DNA from: Pseudomonadota bacterium
GTDB taxonomy: Bacteria; Pseudomonadota; Gammaproteobacteria; Steroidobacterales; Steroidobacteraceae
DNA length: 64,000 nucleotides
Direction: 5' to 3'
Assembly (NCBI GenBank): GCA_016705325.1
Contig: JADIYJ010000030.1
Span: forward strand, 84,265 to 148,264
Under the pieces are notes generated by a model. The model was not told where the DNA came from and searched no databases. It was given only the letters and a program-made list of their open reading frames with translations. The first letter of the stretch is position 1. Each line of letters starts with the position of its first letter. Position numbers and translations under genes: made by a program. Positions 23,994-35,084 of the stretch are shown piece after piece.

Positions 23994-24507
23994 TTCCGGC
24001 GGCCAGAGTCGTGAACCCATCGGCAATGTGCTGCGCGATCCCTGGCTCTGGCTGGCAACGCTCGCCTGCGCCGCTGCAGGCGCGGTGATTGGACTATGGT
24101 TCGGCCCGTCGATCGGCGAGCCCGCACTGGTTGGCGCAGTTGCCATCGGCACCATGGGACTCGCCCCGGGTTTCGTCGCGGGCCTGATGACGGCCTGGAT
24201 CCGCCGCCGCGCGCGTGTACGCCGCGCCGAGCAGGCCGCGCGCGAGCGGTTCGTGGCGTCGCTTGACGAGCGGGGGCCGCCCGATTCACGACACTCCATC
24301 GACCCACACCGTCCACGCGTGCTGCTCATCGATTTTTCGAGGGCCATGCCTCGCGAACTGAACGCCGGGCAGATCGCCCGGTTGCGCGCATCCGTCGAAA
24401 ATCGTGTGGACCTCGCGGCCGCGGAATCCGATCTGCGACACCACGGATTCGAGAAATGCGCGTTCCGCATCAACGGCGAAACGATCCTGGAACGCAGTAT
24501 CAATTGA
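23986..24507 (+). CDS. Small two-helix membrane protein with cytoplasmic tail, unknown
   Basis: A GTG start overlaps the end of the previous gene. The 173-residue product has two hydrophobic helices in residues 20-70 (LWLATLACAAAGAVIGLWFG and the following LVGAVAIGTMGLAPGFVAGL). A basic RRRARVRRAEQAARERF segment and a soluble C-terminal region of about 80 residues follow. No family is recognised. It is the last gene before the right direct repeat. Confidence 0.65.
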   Translation: MVDSGGQSREPIGNVLRDPWLWLATLACAAAGAVIGLWFGPSIGEPALVGAVAIGTMGLAPGFVAGLMTAWIRRRARVRRAEQAARERFVASLDERGPPDSRHSIDPHRPRVLLIDFSRAMPRELNAGQIARLRASVENRVDLAAAESDLRHHGFEKCAFRINGETILERSIN

Positions 24508-24518
24508 TGCGCGGGAAA

Positions 24519-24552
24519 ATGAGCGGGTGATGGGAATCGAACCCACGCGAGC
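24519..24552 (-). repeat. Right copy of the 34-bp tRNA-Gly-3'-end-like direct repeat
   Basis: This copy is identical over 34 bp to the one at 13648-13681 and has the same orientation. The two differ outside the repeat, and neither is part of a complete tRNA. It starts 12 bp after the last island gene and is followed by ordinary chromosomal genes (pepQ onward), so it marks the right edge of the accessory block, about 10.9 kb from the left copy. Confidence 0.75.
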
Positions 24553-24666
24553 TGTTTGGGGCACGCCGCGCGATCGATGGTCAGCGCCGTGCGGTCACGG
24601 CAGGGGATTGCGCCGCCCGGGCAGGCCGATGCCATTGCCACCCGCGGCTGATCCGTCGACTCGCGT

Positions 24667-26016
24667 TCAGGCGACGCGAGCGAAGGCATCCCGCGTGAGG
24701 TTCTCCGGCGTGCCCGACGCCGTGCAGGCCACGTCATCCTCGATGCGGATGCCGCCGTACGGCTGCAGGCGCCGCACGACATCCCAGGCGATGTAACGAC
24801 CGAGACCGTTCCTCTGCGCCTCTTCGAGCAGCAGGTCGATGAAGTACAGGCCCGGCTCGATGGTGACGACCATGCCCGGTTCGAGCCGGCGCGTCAGGCG
24901 CAGGTACCGATGGCCGGCCGGCCGGGGAATTTCCGTGCGTCCCGAATCGTCCGCGGCGAGACCCGCCACGTCATGCACCTGGATGCCGAGCAGGTGCCCG
25001 ATGCCATGCGGGAAGAACACGCCGGACACGCCGTTTTCCGCCGCCTGTTCGGCCGTGCATCCGGTCACGACACCCGACCGCAGCAGCGCGCCGGCGATCA
25101 GGCGATGAGCGAGCAGGTGAATCTGGCGGTAATCGAATCCCGGTCGTACGGCGGCGCACAGCTCGAGCTGCAGCTGCTCCATCGACGCCATCAGTTGCAG
25201 GAAGGTCGGGTCGGTGCCGGCCGCATCCGCAATGTGCGTGCGCGTGATGTCGCTCGCGTAGCCGCGGAACTGCGCGCCCGCGTCGATCAGGAACGTGGGG
25301 CGCGGCACGTCGCGCCGGCGGCCCAGCGTCGTGTAGTGCAGGATGGCGGCCCCCTCGCCAAACGCGATGATGTTGCCGTAGGGCAGCTCCTGTTCCCGCA
25401 ATCCGACCGCTGAGCAGTACGCCTGGTGCACCTCGAACTCCGAGGCCCCCGCACGGTAGGCCTTTTCCGCCGCAACGTGACCGACTGCCCCGAGCCGCGA
25501 CGCCTGGCGCATGCACGCGAGCTCGTAGGGCGTCTTCGCCGCACGGTGGTAATGGAGATACGACAGCAGACCGGCTGGGTTCGTCGCGCTGAAGCCCCAC
25601 TCGGCAAACTCGGCGGGCAGTTCGCCGATGCAGGCCAGGCGACGATTGCCGGCGTCGAGCAGACCGCGCGCGTCGGCGGGCTCCCGGATCACGGTGAGGT
25701 CGAATTCGCGGGTCCAGGCTGCGGTCGGGACCGCCGGCGGCTTGTGCCAGTAGTCGGCAGGCTGGTGAAACAGCAACTGCGGCCGGCGGCCGGGCAGGTA
25801 GCGGACGAAGCAATCCGGTGCTTCCTGCAGGGGTGCCCAATGCAGGAAATGCGGGTTCGCCTTGAAGGCGGGCCCGTGGTCGTCCAGGAAATGCAGCCCC
25901 GGGCGGCCCGAATAGACGACGAGGCCGTCGTAGCCTTCTCGCTCCAAGGCACGGTCCGCAAGCGCCTGCACGTGCTGCAGGTGGGCAGGAAACAACTGGT
26001 CGATGGCATCCGTCAT
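24667..26016 (-). CDS. pepQ: Xaa-Pro dipeptidase
   Basis: The enzyme cleaves Xaa-Pro dipeptides with a two-metal pita-bread active site. The 449-residue product has the metal ligands of the family: Asp245 (LIDAG), Asp256 (SDITRTH), the HGIGH motif (337-341), Glu387 (TIEPGLYF) and Glu426 (GIRIEDD). The length matches bacterial PepQ (E. coli 443). It lies just outside the right island repeat, on the minus strand, divergent from the lipoprotein gene. Confidence 0.95.
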   Translation of the reverse strand: MTDAIDQLFPAHLQHVQALADRALEREGYDGLVVYSGRPGLHFLDDHGPAFKANPHFLHWAPLQEAPDCFVRYLPGRRPQLLFHQPADYWHKPPAVPTAAWTREFDLTVIREPADARGLLDAGNRRLACIGELPAEFAEWGFSATNPAGLLSYLHYHRAAKTPYELACMRQASRLGAVGHVAAEKAYRAGASEFEVHQAYCSAVGLREQELPYGNIIAFGEGAAILHYTTLGRRRDVPRPTFLIDAGAQFRGYASDITRTHIADAAGTDPTFLQLMASMEQLQLELCAAVRPGFDYRQIHLLAHRLIAGALLRSGVVTGCTAEQAAENGVSGVFFPHGIGHLLGIQVHDVAGLAADDSGRTEIPRPAGHRYLRLTRRLEPGMVVTIEPGLYFIDLLLEEAQRNGLGRYIAWDVVRRLQPYGGIRIEDDVACTASGTPENLTRDAFARVA

Positions 26017-26130
26017 GGTCTGCGCCCGTGGGTCAGGAATCCATGATCATAGGAGAACCGGGCCCCGACGGGCGGTCTGTCGAGCGCTCCGACCCTGCCG
26101 ACTGTCGCCAGATAGAGACAGTTTATCGGC

Positions 26131-26158
26131 TTACGATTGCCGAGCGGGGTCCTAGAAT
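26131..26158 (+). promoter_or_regulatory. Weak candidate promoter before the lipoprotein gene
   Basis: TTACGA (26131-26136) and TAGAAT (26153-26158) are separated by 16 bp in the 238-bp gap between pepQ and the lipoprotein gene. Both boxes match the consensus only in part. Nothing else in this gap is recognisable. Confidence 0.3.
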
Positions 26159-26254
26159 CGCATCCGCGCATCAAGCAGGCCCGCCGCAAGCGGGGCGGTT
26201 GAAGGTGCAAGGTGTTCGACATCATCAGACTGCAATTTTTGGGGTATTTATTCA

Positions 26255-26575
26255 ATGAACGCGAAGATCGCTCTCGCCGCCGCCCTCGCCGCCCTGGCCC
26301 TCGCCGGCTGCGCCAAGAAGGAAGAAGCCGTCGAAGCCACGCAGGAAGCTGCTGCTGACGCCGCCGCTGCCGCTGGCCAGGCTGCTGACGCCGCCACGGA
26401 CGCCGCCGCTGCTGCGACGGACGCCGCCGCCGCCGCTGGCGACGCCACTGCCGCCGCCGCTGGCGACGCCGCCGCTGCTGCTGGCGATGCCGCCGCCGCC
26501 GCTGGCGACGCCGCTGCCGCTGCTGGCGAAGCCGCGCAGGACGCTGGCGCTGCCGTCCAGGAAGCGACCAAGTAA
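26255..26575 (+). CDS. Alanine-rich lipoprotein with heptad-like repeats
   Basis: The 106-residue precursor has a lipoprotein signal (MNAKIALAAALAALALAGCA) with the cysteine at about position 19, followed by KKEEA, so it should be lipid-anchored. The rest is almost entirely Ala with Gly, Asp, Glu and Thr, including a run of about five units of the type AGDAAAA. Such sequence should form a long helix, as in small Lpp-like or stress lipoproteins, but no specific function can be assigned. The ATG follows GGGG about 10 bp upstream. Confidence 0.75.
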   Translation: MNAKIALAAALAALALAGCAKKEEAVEATQEAAADAAAAAGQAADAATDAAAAATDAAAAAGDATAAAAGDAAAAAGDAAAAAGDAAAAAGEAAQDAGAAVQEATK

Positions 26576-26618
26576 TTGGCGCGGACTGTTCGCCGGCCCT
26601 TCGCGGGTTGACGAAAAG

Positions 26619-26650
26619 ATGGGGCGGATCCCGGCTGGGGTCCGCTCCAT
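26619..26650 (+). terminator. Long hairpin after the lipoprotein gene, possible terminator
   Basis: ATGGGGCGGATCCC (26619-26632) can pair with GGGGTCCGCTCCAT (26637-26650) over 14 bp with two G-U pairs and a 4-base loop. No clear T-run follows, so it may act as a stabilising 3' structure instead of a true intrinsic terminator. It lies 43 bp after the stop codon. Confidence 0.45.
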
Positions 26651-26724
26651 TCCCGCCGCAGGAGACCAGCCCCGGCGCTCCAGTGGCCCGGTGATCGAGA
26701 CACCCGCTGGAGGCGGGTCGAGCA

Positions 26725-27249
26725 GTGCCAGTAACGGTACGCGACGCTCGCAGCTCGACCGAAGACCGCGAATGGATCCGGGCGGTCTACCGTGACTATC
26801 TGTCCGAACTTTCCGCGTCCAAGACCGGATTGTTCCCGGCGCTTGGCGAGTGGGATGCGCGCGAAAGCGAGTTCCTGGCCGGTTGGTTCGCCGATTCCGG
26901 TGCCAATCCGTTCGTGATTCTCGACGAGGGCCACCGCGCCGGCTTCGCCCTCGTATCGCGTCCGCCTGCGTTTCCGCGCACGTCGGTCAACTACCGGATG
27001 GCTGAATTCTTCATCGTGGGCGCTGCGCGCCGCCGCGGCGTTGGCGCGTTCGCCGCCTCGCTGCTGTTCAACCGCTTTGCCGGCGACTGGGAAGTCCTCG
27101 AGGACGAGCAGAACCGCCCCGCGCTGCAGTTCTGGCGCCGCGTGATAGCGCGCCAGACATCTGGCCAGTTCTCGGAGACGCGCGCTGGCGGGGAAGTGCG
27201 CCATCGCTTCCGCACGGAAGCGCGCCCCTCGGTGCGCGGCGCCAGCTGA
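26725..27249 (+). CDS. GNAT-family N-acetyltransferase
   Basis: The GTG start gives a 174-residue product with GNAT features: a helical N-terminus (DREWIRAVYRDYLSEL), a strand with NPFVILDEGHRAGFALVS, the acetyl-CoA loop RRRGVGAFAASLLF (about residues 94-107), and a final NRPALQFWRRVI helix. The substrate is unknown. It is preceded by GGAGGCGGG and stands alone between the lipoprotein gene and convergent uvrA. Confidence 0.75.
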   Translation: MPVTVRDARSSTEDREWIRAVYRDYLSELSASKTGLFPALGEWDARESEFLAGWFADSGANPFVILDEGHRAGFALVSRPPAFPRTSVNYRMAEFFIVGAARRRGVGAFAASLLFNRFAGDWEVLEDEQNRPALQFWRRVIARQTSGQFSETRAGGEVRHRFRTEARPSVRGAS

Positions 27250-27312
27250 CTGCCTCACCTCGACAAGTCGACATCCCCGCGAGGCGTTGATCCCGAGCCT
27301 TATCCCTCACTT

Positions 27313-27328
27313 GGAAAGGCAGACACGC
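27313..27328 (+). repeat. Copy of the dispersed GGAAAGGCAGACACGC motif
   Basis: This 16-bp sequence recurs at 61599 and 61656 in the same orientation. Here it lies in the 180-bp convergent gap between the GNAT gene and uvrA, where a degenerate second form (TAAGGCAGGCACGAAAGGAC) follows. Nothing else is recognised in the gap. Confidence 0.6.
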
Positions 27329-27429
27329 ACTCGCGATAAGGCAGGCACGAAAGGACAGGCCGGACCGTGCGCCGACAGTGCGAACTTCACCGCGACGCCG
27401 TACGCCGGGCCCCGGGCGCCGCGACGCAG

Positions 27430-30252
<2,823 letters not shown>

Positions 30253-30264
30253 TCAGCTCAGCTT

Positions 30265-30288
30265 GCAGGCTGCCGGGAGGCAGCCTGC
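30265..30288. promoter_or_regulatory. Perfect 10-bp stem-loop between uvrA and the MFS gene
   Basis: GCAGGCTGCC (30265-30274) and GGCAGCCTGC (30279-30288) form a perfect inverted repeat with a 4-base loop, followed by an A/T-rich CTAATATATG that could be part of a -10 element for the MFS gene. It may be an operator or an mRNA structure. It sits 12 bp upstream of the uvrA start on the other strand. Confidence 0.5.
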
Positions 30289-30357
30289 TAATATATGCGG
30301 CTCTTCCGATCCGAGGCAAAGACCATCCGACCCCGTGAGTCGCCCCCGCGGCTGGCA

Positions 30358-31542
30358 ATGACGTCCAGCGAGCGCCGGTCTGTCGGCGCGCTGGCGGCTG
30401 TCTACGCGTCGCGCATGCTCGGCATGTTCCTGATGCTGCCGGTGCTGGCCCTGTACGCCCACACGCTGCCCGACTACTCCCCCGAGATGCTGGGCCTGGC
30501 GATGGGTGCGTACGGCCTGACGCAGGCGGTGCTGCAGATCCCGTTCGGGCGCTGGTCGGACCGCTTCGGCCGCAAGCCGCTGATTACTATCGGGTTGTTG
30601 TTCTATGCAGCCGGGTCCGTGCTCGGCATGTTCGCGCACACCACGTGGCTGCTGGTGCTGGCCCGCGGCGTCCAGGGTGCCGGCGCCGTCTCGGCTTCGG
30701 TCACGGCGTTGATGGCCGACCTGACCCGCAGCGAGGTCCGCACCCGCGCGATGGCCGTGATCGGCATCAGCATCGGGCTGTCCTTCGTCGCAGCGTTGAT
30801 TGTCGCGCCGGTGCTGGATGCCGCCGTGGGCGTGCCGGGTATCTTCGGCATCATGCTGGCGATGGCGATCCTGGGACTGCTGCTGCTGCATCTCGCGGTC
30901 CCGGCCGAGCCGGAGCGGACGGGCGGGGCCGAAAGCCGCAAGCTGTCGGGCATGCTGGAAATCGTCAGCCGGCCGCCGCTGCGCCCGCTGTATTTCGGCA
31001 TGTTCGCGCTGCACGCGATCATGACCGCAACGTTCATTTCGGTGCCGCAGGTACTGGAGCAGACACTGGGGGTCGCCCGGGCGTCGCACTGGGCCGTTTA
31101 CCTGTGTGTGTTCGTCGCCTCGCTGGTCGGTACCGTGCCGTTGATCCTGCGAACCGAAAGGACCAGCACCAGAGGAGCAGGGCTGTTCCTTCTGTCGGTC
31201 GTGCTGGTCGGCGTGGCGCAGGCCCTGCTGGGATTCGATCACGCCGACTACTGGGTCGTGATGGCGGCGCTGACCCTGTTCTTTGCAGTCTTCAATTTCC
31301 TCGAAGCCCGCCTGCCGGCCTTGCTGACCCTGATGGCCCCGGCCGCCGACCGCGGCGCCGCCCTCGGTGTCTTCGCGACCTCCCAGTTCCTGGGCGCGTT
31401 CTTCGGCGGCGTGATGGGTGGCATCCTGCTGGGCCGGTTCGGCATCTCCGGCGTGTTCTGGGGCTGTGCCGTCTTGGCCTTCGTCTGGGCGCTGCTGGTG
31501 TTCCGGCCGTCCCTGGTCACCCCCGAGGTCGTTTCCAGCTGA
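30358..31542 (+). CDS. Major facilitator superfamily transporter (YajR-like)
   Basis: The ATG at 30358 gives 394 residues with twelve hydrophobic helices. It carries the MFS motif A of the loop after helix 2 (GRWSDRFGRKPLI) and the helix-4 ARGVQGAGA motif. Members at this uvrA-ssb position are predicted drug or solute exporters; the substrate is unknown. An earlier ATG at 30295 would add a basic, non-hydrophobic stretch and overlap the promoter area, so it is less likely. Confidence 0.88.
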   Translation: MTSSERRSVGALAAVYASRMLGMFLMLPVLALYAHTLPDYSPEMLGLAMGAYGLTQAVLQIPFGRWSDRFGRKPLITIGLLFYAAGSVLGMFAHTTWLLVLARGVQGAGAVSASVTALMADLTRSEVRTRAMAVIGISIGLSFVAALIVAPVLDAAVGVPGIFGIMLAMAILGLLLLHLAVPAEPERTGGAESRKLSGMLEIVSRPPLRPLYFGMFALHAIMTATFISVPQVLEQTLGVARASHWAVYLCVFVASLVGTVPLILRTERTSTRGAGLFLLSVVLVGVAQALLGFDHADYWVVMAALTLFFAVFNFLEARLPALLTLMAPAADRGAALGVFATSQFLGAFFGGVMGGILLGRFGISGVFWGCAVLAFVWALLVFRPSLVTPEVVSS

Positions 31543-31629
31543 ATCCGGCCGTTTTGCATGCTTACGCGCCGATCCCCCGGTTGCCGTAAAATCCCACCAC
31601 TTTCCCCACTCCTGCGCAGGCTTCCCCGA

Positions 31630-32106
31630 ATGGCACGTGGCATCAACAAAGTCATCCTCGTCGGCAACCTCGGCAAGGATCCCGAGACGCGCTACATGCC
31701 GAACGGCAAGGCCGTCACCAATTTCAGCATCGCCACTTCCGAGAGCTGGAAGGACAAGCAGACCGGCGAACAGCGCGAACAGACGGAGTGGCACAACATC
31801 GTCATGTACGACCGCCTCGCCGAGATCGCGGCCGAGTACCTGAAAAAGGGCTCGCAGGTCTACGTCGAAGGCAAGCTGCGCACGCGCAAGTGGCAGGACA
31901 AGGAAGGCCGCGATCGCTACACCACCGAGATCAACGCCAACGAGATGCAGATGCTTGGCGGACGCGCGGGTGGCGGTGGTGGTGGCATGGGCGGCGACGA
32001 GTCGCGCGGGGAAGGCCGTCCGGCGCCAGCGAGCGCTGGCAGCAGTGGGCGCGCGCCGGCGCAGGGTCCGGAAGAATCGCCGTTCGACGACGACATCCCG
32101 TTCTGA
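31630..32106 (+). CDS. ssb: Single-stranded DNA-binding protein
   Basis: The 158-residue product has the SSB OB-fold (INKVILVGNLGKDPETRYMP, FSIATSESWKDKQTGE) with conserved aromatic and basic residues. A Gly-rich linker and the acidic C-terminal tip PFDDDIPF follow, the latter recruiting repair and replication proteins. The ATG at 31630 gives MARGINKVIL, matching known SSB. It follows the MFS gene by 87 bp. Confidence 0.97.
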   Translation: MARGINKVILVGNLGKDPETRYMPNGKAVTNFSIATSESWKDKQTGEQREQTEWHNIVMYDRLAEIAAEYLKKGSQVYVEGKLRTRKWQDKEGRDRYTTEINANEMQMLGGRAGGGGGGMGGDESRGEGRPAPASAGSSGRAPAQGPEESPFDDDIPF

Positions 32107-32200
32107 ATCGCGGCGCGAAATCGCGGCTCCAGCCGGGGGCCGGCCGCCGAAACCGGGGCCGGGCCTGTGTGGTCGCGACGTTCCGTATACTTGCCGCCCC

Positions 32201-33547
32201 ATGCTGCGCGTTCACCTCAAGACCTTCGGCTGCCAGATGAACGAGTACGACTCCGCCAGGATGGCGGACGTGCTGCGCGATTGCGGCGGTTACGAACCCA
32301 CCGAGAATCCGGAAGAGGCCGACCTGCTGCTGCTCAACACGTGCTCCGTGCGCGAGAAGGCGCAGGAGAAAGTGTTCTCGCAGCTTGGCCGCTGGCGCGA
32401 CCTGAAGGCCGCGCGCCCGCACGTCATCATCGGCGTGGGAGGTTGCGTGGCGAGCCAGGAAGGCGAGGGCATCACCGAGCGGGCGCCGTTCGTCGATCTC
32501 GTGTTCGGCCCGCAGACGATCCACCGCCTGCCCGACATGCTCGCGCAGTTGCGCAGCCAGGGACGCGCGGTGGTCGACATCAGCTTCCCTGAGATCGAGA
32601 AGTTCGACCGGTTGCCCGCGCCGCGAGCCGAAGGCGTGACGGCCTTCGTCTCGATCATGGAAGGCTGCAGCAAGTACTGCACGTTCTGCGTGGTGCCATA
32701 CACGCGCGGCGAAGAAGTCAGCCGCCCACTCGAGCAGGTGCTGGCCGAAGTTCGTGCACTGGCGCAGCAGGGCGTGGTCGAGATCACGCTGCTGGGCCAG
32801 AACGTAAACGCCTATCGCGGCCCGATGGCGGCGGGCGGCCAGGCGGACCTCGCCGCCCTCAGCTACCTCGTCGCGGCCGTGCCCGGCATCGAGCGCATTC
32901 GCTTCACGACCTCGCACCCGGTCGAGTTCACCGACAGCCTGATCGAGGCCTACCGGGACGTGCCGCAGCTTGCCAACTACCTGCACCTGCCGGTGCAGAG
33001 CGGTTCGGACCGTGTGCTCGCGCTGATGAAGCGCGGCCACACCGTGCTCGAATACAAGCAGAAGCTGCGCCGTCTGCGCGATGTCCGGCCCGACATCAGC
33101 CTGACGACGGACATCATCGTCGGCTTTCCGGGCGAGACGGAGCGTGATTTCGCGGCCACACTCGAGCTGGTGCGCGACATCGGCTTCGACCAGAGCTTCA
33201 GCTTCATCTACAGCCAGCGGCCCGGCACGCCCGCGTCGTCGCTGCCGGACGAGGTGACGCACGCCGAAAAACAGGCGCGCCTCGAACGGCTGCAGGCCCA
33301 GCTCAATGCGCAGGCGCGGGCGATCAGCCAACGGATGGTCGGCACCACCCAGCGGGTGCTGGTCGAGCGGCCGTCGAAGCGCGACACGCGCCAGCTCGCG
33401 GGCCGCACCGAGAACAACCGCTGGGTCAATTTCGATGGCCCGGCTGCGCTCATCAACCGCTTCACCGACGTCGTCATCACCGAGGCGATGCCGAATTCGC
33501 TGCGGGGCCGGCTGGTCGCCGCAGAGCCTGCCCGGAGCAGCGCTTGA
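32201..33547 (+). CDS. miaB: tRNA-2-methylthio-N6-isopentenyladenosine synthase MiaB
   Basis: MiaB is a radical-SAM methylthiotransferase acting on A37 of UNN-decoding tRNAs. The 448-residue product has the N-terminal UPF0004 domain with cysteines in TFGCQMN, NTCSVRE and GVGGC. The radical-SAM triad Cys156, Cys160, Cys163 (GCSKYCTFC) and a C-terminal TRAM domain follow. A TATACT sequence at about 32185 may be its -10 box. The stop overlaps the phoH-like TTG start. Confidence 0.97.
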   Translation: MLRVHLKTFGCQMNEYDSARMADVLRDCGGYEPTENPEEADLLLLNTCSVREKAQEKVFSQLGRWRDLKAARPHVIIGVGGCVASQEGEGITERAPFVDLVFGPQTIHRLPDMLAQLRSQGRAVVDISFPEIEKFDRLPAPRAEGVTAFVSIMEGCSKYCTFCVVPYTRGEEVSRPLEQVLAEVRALAQQGVVEITLLGQNVNAYRGPMAAGGQADLAALSYLVAAVPGIERIRFTTSHPVEFTDSLIEAYRDVPQLANYLHLPVQSGSDRVLALMKRGHTVLEYKQKLRRLRDVRPDISLTTDIIVGFPGETERDFAATLELVRDIGFDQSFSFIYSQRPGTPASSLPDEVTHAEKQARLERLQAQLNAQARAISQRMVGTTQRVLVERPSKRDTRQLAGRTENNRWVNFDGPAALINRFTDVVITEAMPNSLRGRLVAAEPARSSA

Positions 33548-34530
33548 ACGCACAGGTCGAATCGCGCGAGTTCTCGCTCGCTGGCGCCGACAATTCGCGA
33601 CTCGCAAATTTTGCGGGACCGACGGAGCAGAACCTGCGTCACGTCGAGGAACGCCTCGGCGTCGAAGTGCGCCGGCGCGGCCATGACCTGCAGGTGCTTG
33701 GACCCGCCGCGGCGGTGACCAATGCGACTGCGGTGCTCGCCCGGATGTACGAACTGTCGGCGCAGGAAACCCTCTCGCCGGACCGTGTGCATCTCTGCGT
33801 GCAGGAGTTCGGTTTCCCGCGTGCCGTCACGGAGCAGGCGACGGGCGGCAGTGAAACGGTGGTGCACACGCAGCGCGGCGGCATCCGCGGCCGCGGGCCG
33901 AACCAGCGCCAGTATCTCGACCAGATTCGCGTGCATGACCTCACGTTCGGCATCGGTCCCGCCGGCACGGGCAAGACCTATCTCGCGGTTGCCAGCGCCG
34001 TCGAAGCGCTGCATTCCGGCAGCGTGCGTCGCATCGTGCTCGTGCGGCCGGCGGTCGAGGCCGGCGAACGGCTCGGTTTCCTGCCGGGCGACATGGCGCA
34101 GAAAGTCGATCCGTACCTGCGGCCGATGTACGACGCGCTCTACGAGATGATGGGTTTCGACCGTGTTGCCCGCAACATCGAGCGGCAGGTCATCGAAGTG
34201 GCGCCGCTCGCGTTCATGCGCGGCCGTTCGCTCAATGACTCGTTCATCATCCTCGACGAAGCGCAGAACACCTCGGTCGAGCAGATGAAGATGTTCCTGA
34301 CGCGCCTCGGCTTCGGCTCGAAGGCCGTCGTCACCGGCGACATCACGCAGGTGGACCTCCCGCGGCAGCAGCGTTCGGGACTCCGTCACGCAATCGAAGT
34401 GCTGCGCGGCGTCGATGGCGTCGCCTTCACGTTCTTCAACGCGCTTGACGTCGTGCGTCACCCGCTGGTGCAGCGGATCGTGCAGGCGTACGAGCGCAAT
34501 TCGGACGCCGACGACGCCAGGGACCGTTGA
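33544..34530 (+). CDS. ybeZ: PhoH-family ATPase (YbeZ)
   Basis: The start codon is a TTG that overlaps the miaB stop (TTGA), and the first residues (MNAQVESREFSLAGADNSRL) look like YbeZ. The 328-residue product has Walker A GPAGTGKT and Walker B FIILDEAQN. PhoH/YbeZ is an RNA-associated ATPase that works with YbeY in rRNA processing and ribosome quality control. It is followed immediately by ybeY. Confidence 0.95.
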   Translation: MNAQVESREFSLAGADNSRLANFAGPTEQNLRHVEERLGVEVRRRGHDLQVLGPAAAVTNATAVLARMYELSAQETLSPDRVHLCVQEFGFPRAVTEQATGGSETVVHTQRGGIRGRGPNQRQYLDQIRVHDLTFGIGPAGTGKTYLAVASAVEALHSGSVRRIVLVRPAVEAGERLGFLPGDMAQKVDPYLRPMYDALYEMMGFDRVARNIERQVIEVAPLAFMRGRSLNDSFIILDEAQNTSVEQMKMFLTRLGFGSKAVVTGDITQVDLPRQQRSGLRHAIEVLRGVDGVAFTFFNALDVVRHPLVQRIVQAYERNSDADDARDR

Positions 34531-35084
34531 TGCGCAGCCAGTCCACCCGCGCCGCCGCCAATGCGCTGTCGCTCCTGCAGGTCGAGGTGCAGCTCGCCAC
34601 GCGCCGGCCCTGGGCGCCGGGCACCGTCACCCTGCGCCGCTGGGCGCGTGCCGCCCATGCGGGAGGACTCGAGTCCTTGCCGGTGCGAAAGCGCCGGATG
34701 CACGCAGCGGCCGGGCAGGGCGCCGCCGCCTGCCTGCGCATCGTGGGCAGCGCCGAGAGCCGGCGCCTGGACCGCGAGTACCGCGGCAAAGACCAGCCGA
34801 CCAACGTGCTGTCGTTCCCCTCGTCGCCCGAGGAGCGTGTCGCCACCGGCATGCTCGGGGATCTCGTGATCTGCGCCCCGGTCGTGGCGCGCGAAGCCCG
34901 CGAGCAGCGCAAGACGCTGCGCGCCCACTGGGCCCACATGGTGGTGCACGGCATGCTGCACCTGCTGGACTATGACCACGGGGGCGCGCGCGATGCCCGC
35001 ACGATGGAGGCGCTCGAGGTGGAAATCCTGCGCGGATTGGGGTTTCATGACCCGTATCGCCCGCTCACCGAACAGGCTGTATGA
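34530..35084 (+). CDS. ybeY: Endoribonuclease YbeY
   Basis: YbeY is a zinc-dependent RNase for 16S rRNA 3'-end maturation. The 184-residue product has the zinc motif HGMLHLLDYDH with His140, His144 and His150. It also contains the RGKDQPTNVLSFP segment typical of the family. The ATG at 34530 overlaps the ybeZ TGA; a TTG one codon earlier is an alternative. An insert around residues 25-65 is basic and somewhat longer than in E. coli. Confidence 0.95.
   Translation: MRSQSTRAAANALSLLQVEVQLATRRPWAPGTVTLRRWARAAHAGGLESLPVRKRRMHAAAGQGAAACLRIVGSAESRRLDREYRGKDQPTNVLSFPSSPEERVATGMLGDLVICAPVVAREAREQRKTLRAHWAHMVVHGMLHLLDYDHGGARDARTMEALEVEILRGLGFHDPYRPLTEQAV

Noticed and set aside
24519..24620. Intact tRNA-Gly gene at the right repeat
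   Set aside because: The sequence that should hold the 5' acceptor and anticodon arm does not pair.
30253..30357. LexA box for uvrA
   Set aside because: No CTGT-N8-ACAG-like sequence was found in the gap.
30253..32202. Minus-strand open frame of 649 codons opposite the MFS gene and ssb
   Set aside because: Antisense to two clear genes and rich in Gln/Arg/His without a domain.
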